A stretch of DNA of 18,415 nt from Candidatus Kerfeldbacteria bacterium (GTDB lineage Bacteria; Patescibacteriota; Patescibacteriia; UBA9570). Location: the NCBI GenBank assembly GCA_016207285.1, contig JACQPW010000061.1:1-18415 (forward strand), in the 5' to 3' direction. The position numbers and the translations under genes were made by a program. This document shows, one piece after another, positions 14,556-18,415 of this stretch. Below the pieces are notes generated by a model. The model searched no databases and was not told where the DNA came from. It saw only the letters and a program-made list of their open reading frames with translations. The number at the start of each line of letters is the position of its first letter. The stretch's first letter is position 1.

Positions 14556-15956
14556 ATGTCTACGCTCTACAAAGTAATCGTGGTGGGAGGTGGTTTAGCC
14601 GGATTAGGCGCTGCGTATGAATTATCCAAAGATAAACGTTACCAAGTAACGTTATTAGAACAGCGTGATCGCATTGGCGGTCGGATTCACGCACTACCGA
14701 TCGCTGGGCAAATGGTGGATGTGGGTGGTTTTATTGTGTATCCCTGGTATGTTGAATATCATCGTATATTGAAAGAATTGGGGTTGACGAATCAACTGAA
14801 AAAAATTCCGTTGCAAGCTATTTATTACCAAATAGACCAGTCCGGCAAGTATTATACGCAGAGGACTATTCCGTTCCCCAAAAAAGATACGGCTCGGTTG
14901 GCGTTAAAGCTAGCTGTGCCAGTGTTTCAAGCCCGCGATGTTGCGGCACCACCCTTGCACAGTTTTGATTATATGACTGGATCCGAGTTCTTTCGTGATG
15001 CCCTCAATACCAAAGGTCCGGCCGGATTGTACGAGACCTATACCAATGTGGTGAATCAGGGTTATTGCTATCCCAGTGTGGATCGCTTCAAGATGGCCTT
15101 CATGGCACCATTTATTCGCATGAGTCAATTTCAGGGCGATGTGAGCGATTCTTTTTTTGTCCGATCCGGTAACCAGCAAGTGCCGCAGGCTTTAGCAGCC
15201 GTGATCACAAAGGCTGGTAATAGTATTCGTACGAACGTGATAGTGACAGGGTGCACGAGTACAACGGCTCATACCAACCAAGGAGACGTATCAGGAGACG
15301 CTATCGTGTTCGCCCAGAATGTGGAACCAAATGTGTATCAGAGTATTTTGCCGGATATTAAAATCAAGTGCGGCTACACGCAGTACTACAGCGTGATTGT
15401 AGAACTATCAGGATCAGTAGCTGTGCAAGGTGATACGCATTGGGGGGCGGCGTTCTACCTACCAGACCAAACACCACTGCAAATTGTGTCAGCGGTGAAT
15501 TTAGGCATGCTCTACACGCCAAAGCTAGCTCATTATTTAAACCTGAATATAGTTGTACGCGAAGCGGAGACACATCCCCAAACAGCGGATCAGTTGTTAC
15601 CGGTTTTAACTACTCAACTCAAAAAACTATTCCCTGATGTCACGGTACGTACCTTATCCCAGGTGGTCTACTGGCCCATGACCATGCCCATCGCCGATGA
15701 GGCTTTCGTGGGTACGGTGCGAGCGCGGCAAGGTAAATTGGGCCATTACTTTGCGGGCGATTGGTTAGGGGCACCTTCGATGGAAGCAGCCTTAATGACA
15801 GGCGTGCGAGCGGCACAGCAGCTGATCGTGGACACGACCACTACCTATCAGCCGATCAAATCAGAGCCGCTCTATACCAGGCTCAATAATGGCTATACTA
15901 AACTGAATAAGCGGCTAAAAAACAAAATCACCCCGGTGGGCGGGGTGCGACGTTAA
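14556..15956 (+). CDS. FAD-dependent amine-oxidase/desaturase-like oxidoreductase
   Basis: 466 residues. The dinucleotide-binding motif VVGGGLAGLGAAYEL (G11, G13, G16) is followed by LLEQRDRIGGRIH, with E35 as the ribose-binding acid and the GGR motif typical of flavin amine oxidases, protoporphyrinogen oxidase and phytoene desaturases. The C-terminal HYFAGDWLGAPSMEAALMTG segment is the second FAD-contact motif. The middle substrate region gives no clue to the substrate; carotenoid or quinone-type compounds are only guesses. Its ATG directly follows the helicase-nuclease stop with no gap, and a possible internal promoter lies upstream. No signal peptide or membrane span is evident. Confidence 0.82.
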   Translation: MSTLYKVIVVGGGLAGLGAAYELSKDKRYQVTLLEQRDRIGGRIHALPIAGQMVDVGGFIVYPWYVEYHRILKELGLTNQLKKIPLQAIYYQIDQSGKYYTQRTIPFPKKDTARLALKLAVPVFQARDVAAPPLHSFDYMTGSEFFRDALNTKGPAGLYETYTNVVNQGYCYPSVDRFKMAFMAPFIRMSQFQGDVSDSFFVRSGNQQVPQALAAVITKAGNSIRTNVIVTGCTSTTAHTNQGDVSGDAIVFAQNVEPNVYQSILPDIKIKCGYTQYYSVIVELSGSVAVQGDTHWGAAFYLPDQTPLQIVSAVNLGMLYTPKLAHYLNLNIVVREAETHPQTADQLLPVLTTQLKKLFPDVTVRTLSQVVYWPMTMPIADEAFVGTVRARQGKLGHYFAGDWLGAPSMEAALMTGVRAAQQLIVDTTTTYQPIKSEPLYTRLNNGYTKLNKRLKNKITPVGGVRR

Positions 15957-15983
15957 CTATCACTAAAGATTTTGCTTAGTACT

Positions 15984-16048
15984 TGGTACAATCTAGAACT
16001 ACTCCTGTGCCGTAAGCCACTGGCTTCTTGCACAGTACGAGCGTAGTT
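15984..16048 (+). ncRNA. Candidate structured small transcript
   Basis: TGGTACAAT (15984-15992) fits an extended -10, predicting a start near 15999. Immediately there, three nested helices can form: AACTAC (15997-16002) with GTAGTT (16043-16048), CTGTGC (16005-16010) with GCACAG (16030-16035), and AAGCC (16014-16018) with GGCTT (16022-16026) around a 3-base loop. No T-run follows, and the -35 is weak. It could be a small RNA, an RNA leader or a DNA-level site; this is inference from folding by eye. Confidence 0.3.
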
Positions 16049-16070
16049 ATTGCTCTTCCAGGTACACGCG

Positions 16071-16109
16071 TACTATAGCATGGTCTTTCTAATCTGTCTA
16101 TAGTATACT
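16071..16109 (+). promoter_or_regulatory. SDR promoter with possible operator
   Basis: TATACT (16104-16109) lies seven bases before the ATG at 16117, another leaderless arrangement; the -35 is weak. TACTATAG (16071-16078) is exactly inverted as CTATAGTA (16098-16105) across 19 bases. The right arm overlaps the first two bases of the -10, and TAGTATACTA (16101-16110) is itself palindromic. A repressor site is plausible. Confidence 0.4.
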
Positions 16110-16116
16110 ACGCACC

Positions 16117-16914
16117 ATGCCTAAAACGATCATGATTACAGGGGTTTCCAGTGGTATTGGTAAAGTGACGGCCGAATATTTCACCAGTAAGGGGTGGAAG
16201 GTAATAGGCACCAGTCGATCAGCTAATCCTGTCCAGAATGTCTATGCGTTAGATGTCACAAATGCCACTGCTTGTCAGCAAGTGATCGACCAAGTAGTCA
16301 ATGATCATGGCCAGATTGATGCAGTGGTCAATAATGCTGGTTATGGGTTATATGGTGCCTTTGAACAGTGTGATGACCAAGATGTCAGAAAGCAATATGA
16401 GGTGAATGTGTTTGGGACGATGAATGTGTGCCGCGCCATTTTGCCCCACATGCGCAAATGGAAACAGGGAACAATTTTGAACATTTCATCGATTGGTGGA
16501 AAATTTGTCGTACCGTACTACGGTGTCTATAACAGCACTAAGTTCGCGGTGGAGGGCTTTAGTGAGGGACTATGGCATGAAGTGTTACCGTTTGGTATTC
16601 GCGTTAAGGTAGTTGAACCTGGTGCTATTAACACCGGTTTTTATGACCGTTCCAAACAAGAAGGTAAACAGATGGCAATTGATCCGGAGTATAAAGCCAC
16701 CTCTGATCGATTATGGCCACAGTATGCACAAGCTGGAAAAACGGGTGCTGATCCTATGGTGGTAGCTAAGGTCATTTACAAAGCGGCCACTAGTCAGAAT
16801 AAACGCTTACGGTACGCTGCCGCTCGAGATGCGCACATTAATATTGCGTTCATGAAATTGTTACCGCACCAAATCGGTTTATGGCTAGCGCGTAAGTTTA
16901 CGGTAGATCGTTAA
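16117..16914 (+). CDS. Short-chain dehydrogenase/reductase (SDR)
   Basis: 265 residues, the usual length of a classical SDR. The cofactor motif TGVSSGIG (8-15), the NNAGYG motif and the catalytic triad are all visible: S125 in NISSIGG, Y138 and K142 in YNSTK. PGAINTGF follows as the usual PG motif after the active site. It is an NAD(P)-dependent oxidoreductase; the substrate cannot be deduced. A C-terminal extension (YAAARDAHINIAFMKLLPHQIGLWL) resembles SDRs that touch membrane or lipid substrates, which is a weak hint only. The gene has its own promoter. Its last 30 bases overlap the 3' end of folP on the other strand. Confidence 0.88.
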   Translation: MPKTIMITGVSSGIGKVTAEYFTSKGWKVIGTSRSANPVQNVYALDVTNATACQQVIDQVVNDHGQIDAVVNNAGYGLYGAFEQCDDQDVRKQYEVNVFGTMNVCRAILPHMRKWKQGTILNISSIGGKFVVPYYGVYNSTKFAVEGFSEGLWHEVLPFGIRVKVVEPGAINTGFYDRSKQEGKQMAIDPEYKATSDRLWPQYAQAGKTGADPMVVAKVIYKAATSQNKRLRYAAARDAHINIAFMKLLPHQIGLWLARKFTVDR

Positions 16915-17721
16915 ACACTGCTGATGGGCAGCGACATCATGGACGCGCAACCAGGTAGCACCATGCTGGGCGGCTACCAAGTGCGCAGCCAATGTACCCG
17001 GTAAACGATCCCGCACGGCTGCTCCCGTCAGTTTTCCGATAAATGATTTACGTGAAGCGCCAATTAAAATGGGGTAGCCCAACGTCTTGAATTCTTCTAG
17101 TCGCACCAAGATCTCCACATTGTGCGCGACGGTTTTTCCAAAGCCAATCCCGGGGTCTAAAATAATGTTTTGTTTCTTGATACCGTCAGCGATCGCTAAT
17201 TTCGTTTGCTGGCGGAAAAACTGCTTAATATCCAACACCACATCATGATACCGTGGTTGCGCTTGCCGATGCATCAATACCACTGGGCAACCTGTTTCCG
17301 CGACCACCTGGCGCATCTCTGGATCACGTAAACCGTCGATGTCGTTGATCCAAGTAGCCCCAGCTGCAATGGCTTGCCGAGCTACTACTGGTTTGTAGGT
17401 ATCAATGGAGATTGATACAGCGGTTTTTTTGCGTAGGGCTGTAATCACTGGTAAGACGCGTTTTAACTCTGTGGTTGCAGTAATGGGCTTAGAGCCTGGT
17501 CGGCTGGATTCGCCCCCGATATCGATAACGCTGGCACCCTCTGCGATCATCTGTAAGGCGTGTTGTACGGCCTGCGCTGTAGAGCGATATGTTCCACCAT
17601 CGGAAAAAGAATCGGGGGTAAGGTTTAAGATGCCCATCAACCGGACTGTCTGAATCACAGAAGACGCGGAGGCAGATGGAGAACTCTGAACACTTGATTT
17701 AATCTTTCTTTGCGGAGCCAT
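16885..17721 (-). CDS. folP: Dihydropteroate synthase
   Basis: 278 residues. Family blocks appear in order: MGILNLTPDSFSDGG (pterin/Mg loop), IDIGGESSRPGS, SIDTYKP, WINDIDG, VLMHRQ, ILDPGIGFGKTVAHN, IGASRKSFIG and a C-terminal VHDV. It condenses p-aminobenzoate with dihydropterin pyrophosphate in folate synthesis, in the cytosol. The first 28 residues before MGIL are a Ser-rich tail. The ATG at 17721 is the first good start and overlaps the GxxExxY gene by 23 bases; no Shine-Dalgarno or promoter is visible, so it is probably coupled to that gene. No other folate gene is in view. Its 3' end overlaps the SDR gene by 30 bases. Confidence 0.93.
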   Translation of the reverse strand: MAPQRKIKSSVQSSPSASASSVIQTVRLMGILNLTPDSFSDGGTYRSTAQAVQHALQMIAEGASVIDIGGESSRPGSKPITATTELKRVLPVITALRKKTAVSISIDTYKPVVARQAIAAGATWINDIDGLRDPEMRQVVAETGCPVVLMHRQAQPRYHDVVLDIKQFFRQQTKLAIADGIKKQNIILDPGIGFGKTVAHNVEILVRLEEFKTLGYPILIGASRKSFIGKLTGAAVRDRLPGTLAAHLVAAQHGATWLRVHDVAAHQQCLTIYRKLTR

Positions 17722-18118
17722 ATTTGTTTGTTGAGCGTGTACCTTGGTTGATTAGGCGTTTCACTTGTATTCGACTGCTTCCAAAATTGACCAATAAAGC
17801 TAATGTGTAACGGGATGCTTTGAGGTAAGATAAAGTCTGGATAAAATCTTGGTTAACCAATTCTGTTTTGGCCTTTAGTTCTACAATAACACCTCCTATC
17901 AGAAAATCAACACGTTTTTTACCGACTACCGCATTATCATAATAAATATCTAGCCATTGTTCCCGAGCATGCTCAAGTGGCAGCTTCCATAACTCTTTAG
18001 CGAGAGCTCGTTGGTAAATCACTTCCATATATCCTGGACCTAGAGTTTTATGAACTTGAATGCAGGCTCCAATGATTTGCGAGGTAAGATCGAACTGTAT
18101 GTAATCGTTTTTTATCAT
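17699..18118 (-). CDS. GxxExxY family protein (PD-(D/E)XK-like fold)
   Basis: 139 residues. The family-naming motif G29-x-x-E32-x-x-Y35 lies in LGPGYMEVIYQRAL. D71 (KRVDFLI) and E80-x-K82 (VIVELKAK) form a PD-(D/E)XK-like signature, followed by the typical QTLSYLKASRYTLALLVNFG. Families of this type are common in environmental genomes, and their function is not established; nuclease activity is only suggested by the fold. The C-terminus (RSTNKYGSAKKD) runs into folP, overlapping it by 23 bases. The gene is preceded by a promoter with a palindrome in its spacer and a hairpin touching the ATG. It differs in subject from folP, so the pairing may be chance or a selfish insertion. Confidence 0.85.
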   Translation of the reverse strand: MIKNDYIQFDLTSQIIGACIQVHKTLGPGYMEVIYQRALAKELWKLPLEHAREQWLDIYYDNAVVGKKRVDFLIGGVIVELKAKTELVNQDFIQTLSYLKASRYTLALLVNFGSSRIQVKRLINQGTRSTNKYGSAKKD

Positions 18119-18139
18119 AAAAGCGCCTTTGGTGGCGCT
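18119..18139 (-). terminator. Terminator-like hairpin abutting the GxxExxY start codon
   Basis: Reverse strand: AGCGCC (18139-18134), loop ACCAAA, GGCGCT (18127-18122), then TTT directly before ATG 18118. The stem can extend by A-T and G-T pairs. It may attenuate the GxxExxY/folP transcript, hide its start, or end the aminotransferase transcript. Confidence 0.45.
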
Positions 18140-18150
18140 CTCTGTAACCT

Positions 18151-18178
18151 ATATTATCAGATTTGATCAATCTGTCAA
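18151..18178 (-). promoter_or_regulatory. Promoter with spacer palindrome upstream of GxxExxY/folP
   Basis: Reverse strand: TTGACA (18178-18173), a 16-base spacer, TAATAT (18156-18151). The spacer holds the 17-base palindrome CAGATTTGATCAATCTG (18158-18174; 6-base arms, 5-base centre), overlapping the -35 by two bases. That is a classical repressor position. Confidence 0.55.
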
Positions 18179-18223
18179 CCCACATTTTCTGCGTTCTCCA
18201 TCTTCTTCTGCGTTTTCTGTGAT

Positions 18224-18415
18224 TCAACGCCCCACATACTCTGCAAACAACTCCATTAAATGCTTCGTCACCGATCCAGGTTTACCGCTCCCTACTGGGC
18301 GCTCTTCGATACCGACCACCGGAACAACCCCAGTAGAAGTCTGGGTTAGAAAACATTCATCGGCGAGCAACACTTCATCCAAGTAAATCCGTTTTTGTTT
18401 AACGTGATAATAGGG
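18224..18415 (-). CDS. Class IV (PLP) aminotransferase, 3' end only
   Basis: Only the last 63 residues are in the window; the frame is open to the right edge and the start lies beyond it. The segment YLDEVLLADECFLTQTSTGVVPVVGI is followed by RPVGSGKPGSVTKHL, then a short terminal helix. This matches the C-terminal PLP-domain block of fold-type IV enzymes, where EVFLT..A...P and GxGxPGPVT are conserved. Branched-chain aminotransferase, D-alanine aminotransferase and aminodeoxychorismate lyase all share this block. The last would fit with folP next door, but the visible part cannot decide among them. The stop is 45 bases before the -35 of the GxxExxY promoter. Confidence 0.8.
   Translation of the reverse strand, partial: PYYHVKQKRIYLDEVLLADECFLTQTSTGVVPVVGIEERPVGSGKPGSVTKHLMELFAEYVGR

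Larger units (their letters stand above)
15957..16116. other. Structured intergenic region between oxidoreductase and SDR genes
   Basis: 160 bases without a gene. It contains an extended -10 (TGGTACAAT, 15984-15992), a nested hairpin (15997-16048), an 8-base inverted repeat and the SDR promoter, listed separately. I see no U-tailed terminator for the oxidoreductase gene; a 7-bp stem inside its last codons (15929-15947) lacks a T-run. Confidence 0.6.

Noticed and set aside
15929..15947. CACCCCG/CGGGGTG stem at the end of the FAD oxidoreductase gene, as a terminator
   Set aside because: It lies within the last codons and has no T-run after it. It may slow polymerase but does not fit an intrinsic terminator.
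1..18415. tRNA, CRISPR array, insertion sequence or phage module
   Set aside because: No cloverleaf, regularly spaced direct repeats, transposase, integrase or phage structural gene was found on reading both strands.

Overview
The window is ordinary dense bacterial coding sequence with a standard genetic code. It is moderate in G+C and uses TTA leucine codons heavily. Genes are short and tightly packed, with several 4-base ATGA stop/start overlaps. The gene set combines secreted Ig-like/FN3 proteins, RecJ, Nudix, RNase HI, a membrane-fused spermidine-synthase-like protein, a UvrD helicase fused to an Fe-S nuclease, a GxxExxY protein and FolP. Most starts lack a Shine-Dalgarno sequence. This fits an uncultured, small-genome lineage of the Candidate Phyla Radiation (Patescibacteria) type, but that placement is an inference and no marker gene is present to prove it.

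Layout. Bases 1-2774 hold the 3' end of a large repeat surface protein and a secreted FN3 protein. Bases 2821-7903 form one forward operon: HD hydrolase, Nudix hydrolase, RecJ, membrane spermidine-synthase-like protein, RNase HI and a possible STAS/SpoIIAA-like protein. It begins at a promoter placed right at the first ATG. Bases 7909-10135 (reverse) hold a 442-residue protein of unknown function and mutM, each with its own promoter. Bases 10152-11228 (reverse) are a compositionally foreign cassette with its own promoter, Shine-Dalgarno, PlsC/LCLAT-like membrane acyltransferase gene and terminator. Bases 11262-15956 (forward) hold a small basic protein, a 979-residue helicase-nuclease and a FAD amine-oxidase-like protein. 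Bases 15957-16116 are a structured intergenic region. Bases 16117-16914 are an SDR gene that overlaps folP tail to tail. Bases 16885-18118 (reverse) are a GxxExxY gene overlapping folP. Bases 18224-18415 (reverse) are the 3' end of a class IV aminotransferase.

The most notable signals are regulatory. (i) At several genes a -10-like hexamer lies 6-7 bases before the ATG, implying leaderless mRNAs; the foreign acyltransferase gene instead has a leader and a Shine-Dalgarno. (ii) The GxxExxY/folP unit has a palindrome exactly between its -35 and -10, then a terminator-like hairpin touching the start codon. (iii) A nested hairpin follows an extended -10 element in the gap before the SDR gene. Three forward genes (recJ, RNase HI and the helicase-nuclease), together with mutM, point to DNA repair and recombination. 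No tRNA, rRNA, CRISPR array, transposase or clear phage gene was seen.
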